Positions 48,488 to 58,467 are shown, counted from the stretch's first letter. The stretch: DNA of 64,000 bases from Polynucleobacter sp. 15G-AUS-farblos (GCF_018882445.1 NZ_JACVOM010000003.1:186001-250000), one strand, 5' to 3'. Program-made: numbers and translations. The notes: a model not told the origin generated them from the letters alone.

Positions 48488-49411
48488 ATGGTTCAAAAGA
48501 AATCTGACAAACCGAATATGCAAAGACTGCCAGTACCGCAGACTGCGGCGGCGTCTGCATTTCCGATGCTGCCATCCCTTGGGGTTGGCACTCTTGATTC
48601 CTACATTGCTTACGTCAATCGCGTACCGATGCTCAGCGCTGCGGAAGAGTTACATCTTGCGCAAGAATTTCGTCGCACTGAAAATGTAGATGCCGCTAAA
48701 ACATTGGTACTCTCCCATTTGCGCTTAGTGGTTTCTGTTGCTCGTCAATATCTTGGTTATGGCATTCCTCATGCCGACTTAATTCAAGAAGGCAATATTG
48801 GTTTAATGAAAGCCGTTAAGCGCTACGACCCGAACAACGGTGCTCGTCTAGTGTCTTATGCAATTCATTGGATCAAGGCAGAGATACATGAGTACATCTT
48901 AAAAAATTGGCGCCTCGTTAAGGTGGCAACAACTAAAGCACAACGTAAATTATTTTTTAATCTTCGGAGTAATAAGCCCACCTTGAGCGCTCTCAGCCCA
49001 GCTGAAGTAGATGCTCTGGCTAAAGCGCTTGATGTCAAAGGTTCCGATGTAAAAGAAATGGAAATGCGTCTTGCTGGTGGCGATGTTGCACTTGAAGGCG
49101 ACGATAACGACGAAGATTCTGCTTATGCACCGATTGCATGGCTTGCTGACAATAATCAAGAGCCAACAGAGATGATGGCTCACGCCGAATCAGATGCTCT
49201 GCAGGGACCCAAGTTAGATCAAGCCTTAATGGCTTTAGATGAGCGCAGTCGTAATATTGTGCAGTCACGTTGGTTAGCAATGGATGCTGATGGTAACGGC
49301 ACAAAAACTTTGCATGATCTTGCCAATGAGTACGGCATATCTGCAGAGCGTGTCCGTCAAATAGAAACTGCCGCTCTTAAAAAGATGCGCGGCATGTTGC
49401 AAGCTGCCTAA
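48488..49411 (+). CDS. rpoH: heat-shock sigma factor sigma-32
   Basis: Alternative sigma factor of the heat-shock regulon, 307 residues. Region 2 contains HLRLVVSVARQYLGYGIPHADLIQEG and SYAIHWIKAEIHEYI; the RpoH-specific box QRKLFFNLR is near residue 153; region 4 ends with LANEYGISAERVRQIE. The ATG at 48488 lacks a good ribosome site, and an ATG ten codons later is an alternative. A perfect CIRCE operator lies upstream, so repression by HrcA is predicted, in contrast to the enteric model of mainly translational and stability control. It converges with the SCO gene. Confidence 0.96.
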   Translation: MVQKKSDKPNMQRLPVPQTAAASAFPMLPSLGVGTLDSYIAYVNRVPMLSAAEELHLAQEFRRTENVDAAKTLVLSHLRLVVSVARQYLGYGIPHADLIQEGNIGLMKAVKRYDPNNGARLVSYAIHWIKAEIHEYILKNWRLVKVATTKAQRKLFFNLRSNKPTLSALSPAEVDALAKALDVKGSDVKEMEMRLAGGDVALEGDDNDEDSAYAPIAWLADNNQEPTEMMAHAESDALQGPKLDQALMALDERSRNIVQSRWLAMDADGNGTKTLHDLANEYGISAERVRQIETAALKKMRGMLQAA

Positions 49412-49424
49412 GCTAATTCTTTAA

Positions 49425-50015
49425 TTACTTTAAGAGTTCTTTCAAGTCATGTGCCAAGGTCTCAGGACCTTGTGCATGCTTGATATACAAACGCAGACGA
49501 CCATCGGGATCAAATGCATAGCTTCCCGCCGTATGATCCATGGTGTATGAGCCTGGACTACTACCAGGCACCTTGCGGTAATAAATCTTGAAGTCCTTAG
49601 TGACTTTTTCTAAAGCGGCTTCATCTGCCGGTCTTAAGCCTATGAAGCGCTTATCAAATGCAGGTACATATTGCTTCAAGATGGCTGCAGTATCTCTCTC
49701 TGGATCAACCGTCACAAACAATACTTGAACCCGATCTGCCTGAGGCCCCATTAGATTCATGACTTGCTGCATTTCAGTTAAGGTAGTTGGGCAAACATCG
49801 GGACATTGTGTGTAGCCAAAGAACATCACAACTACTTTGCCCTTGAAGTCTGCTAGCGTCCTGACTTTTCCATCCGTATCAAGCAAACTAAAGTCTTTTC
49901 CAAAAGCAGTACCGCCAGTAATGTCGATATTTTTAAATTCTGGCTTAGGACTACAAGCAGCCAAGACCAAAAGCAAAAGGGGAATCAAAAGGGCGCGCAA
50001 GAAAGTGGTCTTCAT
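49425..50015 (-). CDS. SCO1/SenC copper chaperone lipoprotein
   Basis: Copper-delivery protein for the CuA site of cytochrome oxidase subunit II. The 196-residue protein has a lipoprotein signal (LLLLVLAACS, lipidated C21), a thioredoxin fold with the copper-binding GYTQCPDVCPT near residue 80, and the partner histidine in YTMDHTAGS. The chosen ATG at 50015 comes one base after the cyoE stop; an earlier in-frame start at 50036 would overlap cyoE and lengthen the signal peptide unusually. It is the last gene of the oxidase assembly run. Confidence 0.92.
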   Translation of the reverse strand: MKTTFLRALLIPLLLLVLAACSPKPEFKNIDITGGTAFGKDFSLLDTDGKVRTLADFKGKVVVMFFGYTQCPDVCPTTLTEMQQVMNLMGPQADRVQVLFVTVDPERDTAAILKQYVPAFDKRFIGLRPADEAALEKVTKDFKIYYRKVPGSSPGSYTMDHTAGSYAFDPDGRLRLYIKHAQGPETLAHDLKELLK

Positions 50016-50016
50016 C

Positions 50017-50910
50017 TTAGAGGAAATAGTGGTCAACCAACAATGCTACAAAAAGCAGAGATAGATAGGTAATAGAAAAACGGAATGTTTTCTTAGCCAA
50101 TGCATCGCTATACGAAACAAATAATGCAATGGCATAAGCCAAGAATATGAGCCCCAAAATAAGGGCAGAAACTAGGTAGAGCATGCCACTCATACCGTAG
50201 ACATAAGGCAGTAAGGTAGCAGCAATCAAGATGAGGGTGTAGAGCAATATATTCAGAAGTGTGAAACGCTCACCGTGCGTGACAGGGAGCATCGGCAATC
50301 CAGACTGGACATAGTCATCACGACGATATAAAGCCAGCGCCCAAAAATGAGGTGGTGTCCAAACAAAAATAATGAGTACTAGCAACCATGCTTCGGCAGA
50401 AAGCGTATTGGTCACTGCAGCCCAGCCTAATGCAGGCGGCATTGCACCAGAAAGACCACCAATCACAATGTTTTGTGGTGTAGCCGGCTTTAATAGCCAG
50501 GTATAAATCACCGCATAACCAACAAAGGTGGCAAGCGTTAACCACATGGTCAATGGATTACAAAAGTTCCACAAAATAATCATTCCTAGTGAACCGAGAA
50601 TGATTGAAAAAACAATGATGTGGAAAGGAGTAACTTCACCGGTAGCAGATGGCCTCCAAGAAGTACGCTTCATCTTGGCATCTACAGCCTGCTCTATTAA
50701 GCAGTTCACAGCAAAAGCAGCGCTTGCCAGCAACCAAATCCCCACAATGCCACCAATGAGAATAGGGTAAGGAACCATGCCTGGCGTGGCCAAGAACATA
50801 CCTATCACCGCACAGAATACGGCGAGCTGAGTGACCCTAGGCTTAGTCAGGACCCAGTACTGGCGCCAACGTGGCATCGCTGCTGGCTTAAAGGCTTGAG
50901 GGCTACTCAT
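50017..50910 (-). CDS. cyoE: protoheme IX farnesyltransferase
   Basis: Makes heme O from heme B, the first step toward heme A (also called CtaB). A polytopic UbiA-family prenyltransferase of 297 residues with about nine membrane segments; the catalytic aspartate-rich motif is [15 protein letters not shown] near residue 80, and [16 protein letters not shown] follows. The ATG at 50910 overlaps the ctaA stop as ATGA; a longer reading inside ctaA was rejected. SCO follows one base after its stop. Confidence 0.95.
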   Translation of the reverse strand: MSSPQAFKPAAMPRWRQYWVLTKPRVTQLAVFCAVIGMFLATPGMVPYPILIGGIVGIWLLASAAFAVNCLIEQAVDAKMKRTSWRPSATGEVTPFHIIVFSIILGSLGMIILWNFCNPLTMWLTLATFVGYAVIYTWLLKPATPQNIVIGGLSGAMPPALGWAAVTNTLSAEAWLLVLIIFVWTPPHFWALALYRRDDYVQSGLPMLPVTHGERFTLLNILLYTLILIAATLLPYVYGMSGMLYLVSALILGLIFLAYAIALFVSYSDALAKKTFRFSITYLSLLFVALLVDHYFL

Positions 50911-52037
50911 AATGACTTTGCGTTCTTCAATTGAATAGGTGACTTCCACGAAGCCCAATAGCCCATCCTGACTAAACAGAAAACTAAGGCTGCGGAGCCA
51001 GCAGTATGCATTAAAGCAGCAATTAAAGGCCACTGAAAGACGACATTAGAAATGCCGGTGAGCACTTGCAATAAAAGTAGCGAGAGCAGCAAGACAGCAA
51101 AACGCTTGAGCATGGGCGTTGCAGGTGTGGATAGTTGATAAGCCTTTAAACCCAAAGCACCAAGACACAGCAGAACCAATACAGCAAATAGGCGATGAGC
51201 CCAATGAATCGTTTGCAGGGCAACAGGGGATATAAATTCACCTTGAGCATTCAGGCCCAGTTGGCGCCACAAAGAAAAGCCTTCGGACCAATTCGTCTCT
51301 GGCCAAGCCGATCCTAGACAAGTCGGGAAGTCTGGGCATGCCAACACGGCATAGTTTGTACTTACCCATGCACCCAAAAATACTTGCATCAATAAAAAGA
51401 GAAAGGAAACTACCAGCCAAGAAGCTGGTAAAGGACGAATGCGTAAGGTGCGAACTGAAGCTGACATCTGCTCCCATGTTTGTTGAGCATAAGCAGTCAA
51501 ACAAGCGAGCAAAATCAAAGCCAGCATCAAATGGATTGTGACAATAATGGGTTGCAATTTTAGGGTCACGGTCCATGCCCCAAACGCACCCTGAATACAA
51601 ACCAGCAAAAGCAATCCCAAGCTAGCAATGAAAGGTGTTTTGCCCAGCATCTTTACTTTGCTATAGGCCATTCCGACTTGAATCAAAATCAAAGCGCCTA
51701 CTGTCATTGCTAAGTAGCGATGAATCATCTCAATCCAAGCCTTCATGACTGTCACAGGCCCAGTAGGCATAGCGCTTTCAGCTTGTTGAATCTCGCTAAG
51801 AGCGCGGAATGGATTAGAAGTGCCGTAGCATCCAGGCCAATCGGGACAACCCAAACCAGAATCCGTTAAGCGTGTAAATGCTCCAAACACAATCAAATCG
51901 AATGTCATGAAGACTAAAACCCAATTGAGTTTTTGAAAAATACTATAGGAAGACCTAGTCCAGAGATAGAACAAAGGAATACCTGCAAATACCACTGCAA
52001 TAGCTCCCAGCTCTAAAAGTAATACGAGATTGGGCAT
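50907..52037 (-). CDS. ctaA: heme A synthase
   Basis: Oxidises the methyl group of heme O to give heme A (COX15/CtaA). A 376-residue membrane protein with about eight segments and the expected heme-ligand histidines (EMIHRYLAM near residue 107, [11 protein letters not shown] near residue 275). It carries cysteines in loops ([18 protein letters not shown]) typical of the family. Its start overlaps the stop of the upstream gene by one base (TAATG), and its stop overlaps the cyoE start. Confidence 0.94.
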   Translation of the reverse strand: MPNLVLLLELGAIAVVFAGIPLFYLWTRSSYSIFQKLNWVLVFMTFDLIVFGAFTRLTDSGLGCPDWPGCYGTSNPFRALSEIQQAESAMPTGPVTVMKAWIEMIHRYLAMTVGALILIQVGMAYSKVKMLGKTPFIASLGLLLLVCIQGAFGAWTVTLKLQPIIVTIHLMLALILLACLTAYAQQTWEQMSASVRTLRIRPLPASWLVVSFLFLLMQVFLGAWVSTNYAVLACPDFPTCLGSAWPETNWSEGFSLWRQLGLNAQGEFISPVALQTIHWAHRLFAVLVLLCLGALGLKAYQLSTPATPMLKRFAVLLLSLLLLQVLTGISNVVFQWPLIAALMHTAGSAALVFCLVRMGYWASWKSPIQLKNAKSL

Positions 52038-52690
52038 TACAAATTTTCACCCTTGTGATTGAGCTTCAAGAGTTTTTCTAAATCTTTTTTCATGCCAGCA
52101 AATTCTTTCGGTGAATTTGTTACCTTGAAATACATCATCTTTGCTGGACTTGGATCTATTAACTGAATCTGTTGACCAGCCCCTTCTTTATTGAGCCATC
52201 CCTCAAAGTCTGCTTTTAATTGAGGGTCGGTAGGCATTGCAACTACCTTCAGGCCTGCAGTCTGCTCGTCGTAAACCTTTGTAACCTCTGGATCTACAGA
52301 CTTGCCATCGGTATTGACCCACAGTAACTGAACGCGTTTACTTTCTCTTCCCATCGCAACTCTTGTCTGACGCATGAGAAATAATGCCTCAATACATTTT
52401 TCATCTTTGATCTGGCACTCACCAGCAGGACGAGCAATTAACAATGTCCACTTTCCCTGAATCGGAGTATTCAACCAAGCGGGATTAAATGCTTGTGCTG
52501 GATAGACCAAAGTTCCGAAATTGGTTTTTCCACCCTCTAGCTTAAATACGTAATAAGCTAAATAAGAAGCAATGACTGGTGAAGCGCAAGCCAGTAATAG
52601 CAATAGCATTTGGATGCGCCCTTTGCGGGTACGCGCATTAATGGCTGCATCAGTCTGTGACGCTGGAATTAATAACTCTTTATCGCTCAC
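52037..52690 (-). CDS. cytochrome-oxidase-cluster protein, thioredoxin-like, unknown function
   Basis: A 217-residue protein with one N-terminal membrane segment (about 27-48, MLLLLLACASPVIASYLAYYVF) and a periplasmic part that resembles a SCO/thioredoxin fold. Related proteins sit at this place in betaproteobacterial oxidase clusters and have no settled name. The only cysteine pair in the soluble part is GECQIKDEKC (C-x6-C), not the C-x3-C of SCO. A role in oxidase assembly is inferred from position between surf1 (overlap 11 bases) and ctaA (overlap one base). Confidence 0.75.
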   Translation of the reverse strand: MSDKELLIPASQTDAAINARTRKGRIQMLLLLLACASPVIASYLAYYVFKLEGGKTNFGTLVYPAQAFNPAWLNTPIQGKWTLLIARPAGECQIKDEKCIEALFLMRQTRVAMGRESKRVQLLWVNTDGKSVDPEVTKVYDEQTAGLKVVAMPTDPQLKADFEGWLNKEGAGQQIQLIDPSPAKMMYFKVTNSPKEFAGMKKDLEKLLKLNHKGENL

Positions 52691-53477
52691 CTGAATCCTC
52701 TTTTACAACGCCTTCGCGCCCATATTGACGTAAGCCACTAATTAACCAAAATAAGAAACCAGCAGCCGCCAATGCAAACCACTGGAATGCATAAGCATAA
52801 TGGCGATCCACTCCTGTCGTCAGAGGCGCCCATTCCCTGAGGAGACCATCTTTTATCCCGGCTTCCTCTAGACGCAAAATAAAAGGGGGTTGAGTCCAGC
52901 CGTATATCTTTGCCTGAGCATTCAAATCAAAGTTCTGCTCAATACGTGGGGCATTTGTAGCAGAAGAAGTCTTCTCAGATCCCAACTCATACACCTTGCC
53001 TGGATGAGCAAAAACAATACCTTCGATATTCACTACTCCTGTAGGGGTATCGATAGGTGGCAAGGTTTCCCTATTCTCTGGGTTGCGAGGCGCCCATCCT
53101 CGATTAACCCAGAGAACCTCATCACCACCATCTAATCTCATGGGCATCATCAAATAGAAACCGGCTTGGGCAGGATTCCCTACCCCACCAACTGGCATCG
53201 GCCTTGGGCGATTGTCTAGCCAGATAGCAGCCTCAGGAATATAACGACCACGAGCAATCATCCGACGTTCCGCAGCCTCCGATAAGGTCCAAGCACGGTC
53301 GTTGGCATTCAGAATTGGCATCTGTTGACGTGCTTGTAAATTAGCCGCCAAAGTTATTTTGGTAGTGGCCCTACTCAATTGCCAATAGCCTGCCCCACAA
53401 CCTATCGCTATGACCGCCAGGGCTGATACAGTAGCGACTATGCGCTTACTTACGAGGGCATTGAAAAGCTTATTCAA
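52680..53477 (-). CDS. SURF1 family oxidase assembly protein
   Basis: Inner-membrane factor implicated in heme A insertion into subunit I. The 265-residue protein has two membrane segments, near residues 12-32 and 228-248, flanking a periplasmic domain, exactly the SURF1 layout. Signatures include GYWQLSRA near residue 30, VLWVNRGWAPRN near residue 122 and YAFQWFALA near the end. It overlaps the next gene by 11 bases. Its start lies 14 bases from the divergent small DUF2909 gene. Confidence 0.92.
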   Translation of the reverse strand: MNKLFNALVSKRIVATVSALAVIAIGCGAGYWQLSRATTKITLAANLQARQQMPILNANDRAWTLSEAAERRMIARGRYIPEAAIWLDNRPRPMPVGGVGNPAQAGFYLMMPMRLDGGDEVLWVNRGWAPRNPENRETLPPIDTPTGVVNIEGIVFAHPGKVYELGSEKTSSATNAPRIEQNFDLNAQAKIYGWTQPPFILRLEEAGIKDGLLREWAPLTTGVDRHYAYAFQWFALAAAGFLFWLISGLRQYGREGVVKEDSGER

Positions 53478-53491
53478 AATGAGGGTGTGAG

Positions 53492-53704
53492 ATGAAGTGG
53501 ATTATTCCGATTGTCCTACTAATGATTGTTTTTAGCTTAGGATCAGCGCTGTATTACATGATGAAAGACAGGGGCAATAGCTCCAGAATGGTTCGCTCTC
53601 TCATGCTGCGTATCGGCTTATCGATCGCTCTTTTCCTAGGAATCCTGCTTGCCCATTACCTTGGCTTTATCGAAGCTACTGGCATTAAAGTGGGCACAAA
53701 CTAA
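53492..53704 (+). CDS. DUF2909 twin-transmembrane protein
   Basis: A 70-residue protein with two membrane segments (about 3-23 and 40-60) and a short basic loop (KDRGNSSRMVRSLMLR). This family is found beside oxidase genes in betaproteobacteria; function is unknown. It is the only plus-strand gene within the oxidase cluster, inserted between surf1 and coxC, with 14 bases to the divergent surf1 start. A shared terminator with coxC follows. Confidence 0.82.
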   Translation: MKWIIPIVLLMIVFSLGSALYYMMKDRGNSSRMVRSLMLRIGLSIALFLGILLAHYLGFIEATGIKVGTN

Positions 53705-53735
53705 AGCGTCATAAAAGTTAGGGCTATAAAAAACT

Positions 53736-53761
53736 AATCGGGGCTTAAGGCCCCGATTTTT
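53736..53761. terminator. bidirectional terminator between DUF2909 gene and coxC
   Basis: A 9-bp stem (AATCGGGGC with GCCCCGATT, 53736-53744 with 53750-53758) and a short loop, followed by T on the plus strand and by a T-run on the minus strand. It serves the two convergent genes. Confidence 0.85.
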
Positions 53762-53768
53762 ATTCTGC

Positions 53769-54623
53769 TTACATCCAATATACAGCGATGTAGAGACCAA
53801 GCCACACCACGTCAACGAAGTGCCAATACCAAGCCGCACCTTCAAAAGCAAAGTGATGCTTAGCAGTAAAGTCGCCACGAATCATCCGGCGCAACACAAT
53901 CGCCAACATCGTTCCGCCTAGGAATACGTGGAAGCCATGGAAGCCTGTCAGCATAAAGAAGGTAGAACCATAGATACCTGAGGTTAACTTCAGGTTCAAC
54001 TCATGATATGCATGGTAGTACTCATAAACCTGGAAGCCCAAGAAAATTACCCCTAGACCAACCGTAGCAGCCAAGCCATAAATGGCTTTCTTCATGTGGT
54101 TTTCCACTAAAGCATGGTGGGCAATCGTAATAGTCACGCCAGAACTCAAGAGCAACAAGGTATTGATTGTTGGAATGGGCCAAGGACCCATAGTGGTGAA
54201 TTTTTCAACCAAACCTGCAGGCCCATCATTAGGCCAAACAGCGGTGAAGTTAGGCCAAAGCAATTTACTTTCTACATCACCCATCCAAGGCATCGCAATA
54301 TTGCGCGCATAGAACAATGCGGCAAAGAATGCACCAAAGAACATGATTTCAGAGAAGATAAACCAAGCCATGGACCAGCGATAAGAAATATCCACGTTGA
54401 CGCCGTTCTTGCCAGCGTTAGACTCTGCAATTGTGTCTCCAAACCAGTGGTATAGAACATAGATAACCCATGCCACACCTGCGATGGTTAGTGGACCACC
54501 CCAAGAAGCGTGATTAACCCAGCCAGAGATACCAAAGCCAAAGGCAACTAATCCAAGCGCTGCCATGGCTGGATGTCTGGATAGTCCAGGGACGTAATAG
54601 TATGGGGTTGAATTGGATGACAT
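53769..54623 (-). CDS. ctaE: cytochrome c oxidase subunit III
   Basis: Membrane subunit of the aa3 oxidase, 284 residues with seven segments. Signatures: WFIFSEIMFFGAFF near residue 90, HFAFEGAAWYWHFVDVVWL near the C-terminus. An upstream in-frame start (54641) adds six residues; ATGTCATCC at 54623 after AGAGAATAAG is preferred. Downstream it ends at a terminator; upstream lie DUF2970 and ctaG. Confidence 0.95.
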   Translation of the reverse strand: MSSNSTPYYYVPGLSRHPAMAALGLVAFGFGISGWVNHASWGGPLTIAGVAWVIYVLYHWFGDTIAESNAGKNGVNVDISYRWSMAWFIFSEIMFFGAFFAALFYARNIAMPWMGDVESKLLWPNFTAVWPNDGPAGLVEKFTTMGPWPIPTINTLLLLSSGVTITIAHHALVENHMKKAIYGLAATVGLGVIFLGFQVYEYYHAYHELNLKLTSGIYGSTFFMLTGFHGFHVFLGGTMLAIVLRRMIRGDFTAKHHFAFEGAAWYWHFVDVVWLGLYIAVYWM

Positions 54624-54652
54624 CTTATTCTCTCTATTCAATCAAAAAATAA

Positions 54653-54847
54653 TCAATGGGACACAACTGCTTTCACTATCAAAAGCAGGACGGCCATAAA
54701 AATCAAGGCCCCAACCACACCCGCAATGATAATGTGTACAAAACTCAATGAAGCTACATCTTCTTGCAAACCAGACTGCTTACGCACCCCCAGAAAACCC
54801 CACATCACGGCTTTCATAGACTGCAGAAAACTACTTTTCTTTTTCAT
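54653..54847 (-). CDS. DUF2970 small membrane protein
   Basis: A 64-residue protein with one C-terminal membrane segment (about 38-60, IIIAGVVGALIFMAVLLLIV) and the family core KAVMWGFLGVRKQSG. DUF2970 genes are a regular part of betaproteobacterial oxidase clusters between ctaG and coxC; function is unknown, presumably oxidase assembly. It overlaps ctaG by four bases. Confidence 0.85.
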   Translation of the reverse strand: MKKKSSFLQSMKAVMWGFLGVRKQSGLQEDVASLSFVHIIIAGVVGALIFMAVLLLIVKAVVSH

Positions 54848-55428
54848 GAAGCCAACCTTGGTTTAGGTGCAGGAGGTGTACCGCCTAAGCCCAACTCAAA
54901 GAAGGTGTATGACAAAGTGATTGTTTTCACATCATCAGGCAAGCCTGCATCAATCACAAATATCACTGGCATCTTCTTGGTCTCATTGGCAGCCAAGGTT
55001 TGCTCTTGAAAACAAAAACATTCTAATTTAGTGAAAAACTCAGTTGCGCTTTTGGGTGCATAGCTTGGAATAGCCTGTGCACGTACGGGACGAGTTAGGT
55101 TATTAGTGACCTCATAAACAATTTCAGTCATTTCACCAGGATGCACTTCTAAAAAATTCTTTACTGGCTTAAAGCTAAATGGGCCTCGACTATTTGAATC
55201 AAACTCAATCGTGACTGTGCGCGAATAGTTCACTTGCGTGTTGCCTACTTTATTGGGGCTAATCGCTCGAATACCGTAATCATTTTTACTAGTAACTACG
55301 TTGATACCAGTTACTTCACACAAAGCCTTATACATTGGCACCAAAGCATAACCAAAGCCAAACATCATGACTGAAGCAATAAGCAACTTCAATAAGATTT
55401 GGCGGTTTGCAGAATAAGTAACGGTCAT
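54844..55428 (-). CDS. ctaG: cytochrome c oxidase assembly protein CtaG/Cox11
   Basis: Delivers copper to the CuB site of subunit I. The 194-residue protein has one N-terminal membrane segment (about 10-30, LIASVMMFGFGYALVPMY) and the copper-binding motif LECFCFQEQ near residue 138. The remaining domain is an immunoglobulin-like beta fold facing the periplasm. It overlaps DUF2970 by four bases and follows the small oxidase assembly gene. Confidence 0.94.
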   Translation of the reverse strand: MTVTYSANRQILLKLLIASVMMFGFGYALVPMYKALCEVTGINVVTSKNDYGIRAISPNKVGNTQVNYSRTVTIEFDSNSRGPFSFKPVKNFLEVHPGEMTEIVYEVTNNLTRPVRAQAIPSYAPKSATEFFTKLECFCFQEQTLAANETKKMPVIFVIDAGLPDDVKTITLSYTFFELGLGGTPPAPKPRLAS

Positions 55429-55443
55429 ATTGGCAAGCTAGGA

Positions 55444-55575
55444 TTAACCTAACGCACTCCACTTCATCACAATGCCGATAAAAAAGACTGCGGCAATGCT
55501 CAAAAGAATTAGCCCCAAGCGGCGATTACTCGCAGCTTGGGCTTGTTTAGAAAGCGTATTAGACTCCGGCTTCAC
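55444..55575 (-). CDS. cytochrome oxidase small assembly protein (43 aa)
   Basis: A very short gene between coxA and ctaG, starting at GTG 55575 and overlapping the last codons of coxA by 17 bases in another frame. The 43-residue product has a polar start ([11 protein letters not shown]), a basic turn ASNRRLG and one membrane segment ([16 protein letters not shown]). Small single-span proteins of this shape and position accompany coxA and ctaG in betaproteobacteria. Other in-frame starts are absent, so the GTG is the best choice; translation is probably coupled to coxA. Function is unknown. Confidence 0.7.
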   Translation of the reverse strand: MKPESNTLSKQAQAASNRRLGLILLSIAAVFFIGIVMKWSALG

Positions 55576-57178
55576 GCATTTGCTCTGCGCTAGGCGGAGT
55601 TTCAAAAGTATGGTGAGGTGCTGGTGAAGGTACTGTCCACTCTAGGCCCTTAGCCCCATCCCATGGCTTCATCGGCGCTTTTTCACCTTGGCCACGATAC
55701 GCTGGCATCACAACGAAGAGTAAGAAATATACCTGTGACAGACCAAAGCCCAATGCGCCAATAGAAGCAATAGAGTTGAAATCTGCGAACTGAGTTGGAT
55801 AGTCTGCATAACGACGTGGCATACCAGCTAAGCCCAAGAAGTGCATTGGGAAGAAAGTAATGTTAAAGAAAATCATGGAAGTCCAAAAATGGATCTTGCC
55901 GCGAGTTTCGCTAGCCATGTATCCAGTCCACTTAGGGCACCAGTAGTAGAAGCCTGCAAACATGGCAAACAATGAACCTGCCACCAACACATAGTGGAAG
56001 TGAGCCACAACGTAGTAAGTATCTTGTAAGCCAATATCAATTGGCGCCATTGCTAAGATCAAGCCAGTAAATCCACCCATCGTGAATACGAAGATGAAAC
56101 CAATCGCCCACAACATGGGAGTTTCAAAGGTCATAGATCCTTTCCACATAGTGGCAACCCAGTTAAAAATCTTTACACCAGTTGGCACAGCAATCAACAT
56201 CGTTGCATACATGAAGAACAGTTGGCCTGTTACTGGCATACCTGTTGCAAACATATGGTGAGCCCAAACGATGAATGACAAGATCGCAATAGACGATGTT
56301 GCATAAACCATGGAGCTGTAACCAAACAATGTTTTTCTAGAGAAAGCTGGCACGATTTCACTCACGATTCCGAATGCTGGAAGAATCATGATGTAAACCT
56401 CTGGGTGACCAAAGAACCAGAAAATATGCTGGAACATAATTGGGTCGCCGCCACCAACAGCAGAGAAGAATGAAGTACCGAAATGACGATCAGTCAGAAC
56501 CATCGTGATTGCACCAGCCAATACAGGCATCACAGCAATCAACAAATAAGCAGTAATCAACCAAGTCCAGCAGAACATTGGCATCTTCATCAAAGTCATA
56601 CCCGGTGCGCGCATATTCAAAATGGTCACGATGATATTGATCGATCCCATGATGGAAGAAGCGCCTAACAAATGGAGGGCAAAAATCGCCATATCCATAC
56701 CAGGGCCCATTTGTGAAGTTAATGGAGCATAAATAGTCCAACCACCTGCTGGAGCGCCACCAGGAACGAGGAATGAGCTCAACAACAAGGTTGCTGCAAC
56801 TGGAAGAATCCAGAAGCTGAAGTTGTTCATACGAGCAAATGCCATATCAGATGCGCCAATTTGCAAAGGCACCATCCAGTTAGCAAAACCAACGAAGGCC
56901 GGCATGATCGCACCAAACACCATCACCAAACCGTGCATGGTGGTTAATTGGTTAAAGAATTCTGGACGCAAGAATTGCAAACCAGGCTGGAACAATTCCA
57001 AACGAATTCCCAAAGCCATCACACCGCCAGCTAATAAGCTAACAAACGAGAAGATCAAATACATTGTGCCGATGTCTTTGTGGTTGGTTGCAAACAACCA
57101 ACGACGCCAACCGTGTGGCGTGTGATCATCGTGTGCGTGATCGTGTGCGTGATCGTGGGTAGTGGAGACTGTGCTCAT
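55559..57178 (-). CDS. ctaD: cytochrome c oxidase subunit I
   Basis: Catalytic subunit of the aa3 oxidase with twelve membrane segments, 539 residues. Key residues: heme a ligand in [10 protein letters not shown]; CuB and cross-linked Tyr motif [17 protein letters not shown] near residue 255; heme a3 ligands in [13 protein letters not shown]. The N-terminus is unusually His/Asp-rich ([12 protein letters not shown]), encoded partly by a duplicated 12-bp unit at 57131-57154. It lies between coxB and the small assembly gene. Confidence 0.98.
   Translation of the reverse strand: MSTVSTTHDHAHDHAHDDHTPHGWRRWLFATNHKDIGTMYLIFSFVSLLAGGVMALGIRLELFQPGLQFLRPEFFNQLTTMHGLVMVFGAIMPAFVGFANWMVPLQIGASDMAFARMNNFSFWILPVAATLLLSSFLVPGGAPAGGWTIYAPLTSQMGPGMDMAIFALHLLGASSIMGSINIIVTILNMRAPGMTLMKMPMFCWTWLITAYLLIAVMPVLAGAITMVLTDRHFGTSFFSAVGGGDPIMFQHIFWFFGHPEVYIMILPAFGIVSEIVPAFSRKTLFGYSSMVYATSSIAILSFIVWAHHMFATGMPVTGQLFFMYATMLIAVPTGVKIFNWVATMWKGSMTFETPMLWAIGFIFVFTMGGFTGLILAMAPIDIGLQDTYYVVAHFHYVLVAGSLFAMFAGFYYWCPKWTGYMASETRGKIHFWTSMIFFNITFFPMHFLGLAGMPRRYADYPTQFADFNSIASIGALGFGLSQVYFLLFVVMPAYRGQGEKAPMKPWDGAKGLEWTVPSPAPHHTFETPPSAEQMREAGV
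57131..57154 (-). repeat. 12-bp tandem duplication encoding His-rich start of subunit I
   Basis: Two exact copies of GTGTGCGTGATC (plus strand) lie in the first 20 codons of coxA and encode the repeated HDHA unit. It may be a replication-slippage site; histidine-rich tails can bind copper but this is inference. Confidence 0.7.
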
Positions 57179-57219
57179 GGATTACTCCGGTTTCGTTTTA
57201 TCTGTTATTAATAAATGGA

Positions 57220-58377
57220 TTATTTGCCACCACGTGCGGTAATAATTTCTTGGGTCTGAATCACTTCACCCGTTTTATTACCCCATGCGTTACGCGTATA
57301 AGTCATTACTGCAGCAATATCACCATCAGGAATTACGCCAGCCCACTTCGGCATTGCGCCCTTACCGTTGATCAAAATGTTGTATTGCGCATCTTTAGGT
57401 CCTAAAACCATTTTGCTGCCATCCAATGCGGGGAATGCGCCAGCACCCTTACCATTTGGCTGGTGACAAGCGGCGCAATTAGCTGCGTACACTTTTGCTC
57501 CGCGCTCTTTTTGCTCATCTAAGGTGTAAACCTTACTAGGATCATCACCAGCAGCACCCATTTCTTTTTTCTTCTGCTCTACCCACTTGGTGTAATCCTC
57601 TTGTGAAACTACTCTCACAACGATAGGCATAAAGGCATGCTCAGCACCACACAACTCAGAGCATTGACCGCGGAATGTACCAATGTTTTCAGCCTTGAAC
57701 CAAGTGTCGCGAACGAAACCTGGGATTGCGTCTTGCTTAACGCCAAACGCTGGAATAGTCCATGCATGAATGACGTCATTAGCAGTAGTAATTAAACGAA
57801 TTTTTTTGCCCACTGGAACAACCATTTCGTTATCCACTTCCATCAAATAAGTATTTGATTTAGGTGCTAAATTATTGATTGCTTCGCGTGATGTGGACAG
57901 GGTGGATAAAAAGCTGATGCCTTCGCCCTCACCTTTAATGTAGTCATATCCCCATTTCCACTGATACCCAGTAGTCTTAATAGTGATATCTGAATTTGTC
58001 GTATCTTTCATTGCAACAACAGTTTTAGTTGCGGGCAATGCCATACCGATAACGATCAACAATGGAATCACAGTCCAAATAATTTCGACTGTAGTGCTCT
58101 CGTGAAAAGATGCAGATTTGTGACCCAGAGATTTGCGGTGTTTCAAAATGGAGTAGAACATCACCCCGAATACACCAATAAAAATTAATGCGCAAATCAC
58201 CAACATCATCCAGTGAAGCCAATGGATTTCTTGCATGATTTTGGTTGCAGGCGCAGCAAAATTGAGCTGATTAACAGCTGGGCCGCCTGGCATGTTTTCA
58301 GCTGCGTTTGCTAAAGCAGTGCTAAACGCTGCTACCAAATAGAGCGATGCCCTAGTGACTTTTCCAAATAAATTCAT
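57220..58377 (-). CDS. ctaC: cytochrome c oxidase subunit II with fused cytochrome c domain
   Basis: CuA subunit of the aa3 (caa3-like) oxidase, 385 residues. A signal peptide (about 1-25) and two membrane segments (about 52-75 and 98-118) precede the cupredoxin domain with HAWTIPAFGVK and the CuA motif CSELCGAEHAFM. The C-terminal 95 residues are a cytochrome c domain with heme motif CAACH and the Met ligand in GAMPKWAG. It leads the oxidase operon; a TATAAT promoter sits upstream. Confidence 0.97.
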   Translation of the reverse strand: MNLFGKVTRASLYLVAAFSTALANAAENMPGGPAVNQLNFAAPATKIMQEIHWLHWMMLVICALIFIGVFGVMFYSILKHRKSLGHKSASFHESTTVEIIWTVIPLLIVIGMALPATKTVVAMKDTTNSDITIKTTGYQWKWGYDYIKGEGEGISFLSTLSTSREAINNLAPKSNTYLMEVDNEMVVPVGKKIRLITTANDVIHAWTIPAFGVKQDAIPGFVRDTWFKAENIGTFRGQCSELCGAEHAFMPIVVRVVSQEDYTKWVEQKKKEMGAAGDDPSKVYTLDEQKERGAKVYAANCAACHQPNGKGAGAFPALDGSKMVLGPKDAQYNILINGKGAMPKWAGVIPDGDIAAVMTYTRNAWGNKTGEVIQTQEIITARGGK

Positions 58378-58467
58378 CTTATTCTCTGTTTATTGTCGCG
58401 AGCACAGCAGCAAAAAACGCCACCTAAATGCTCAAAATGCGGTCTAAAGCCAACACATCCAGGGCTG

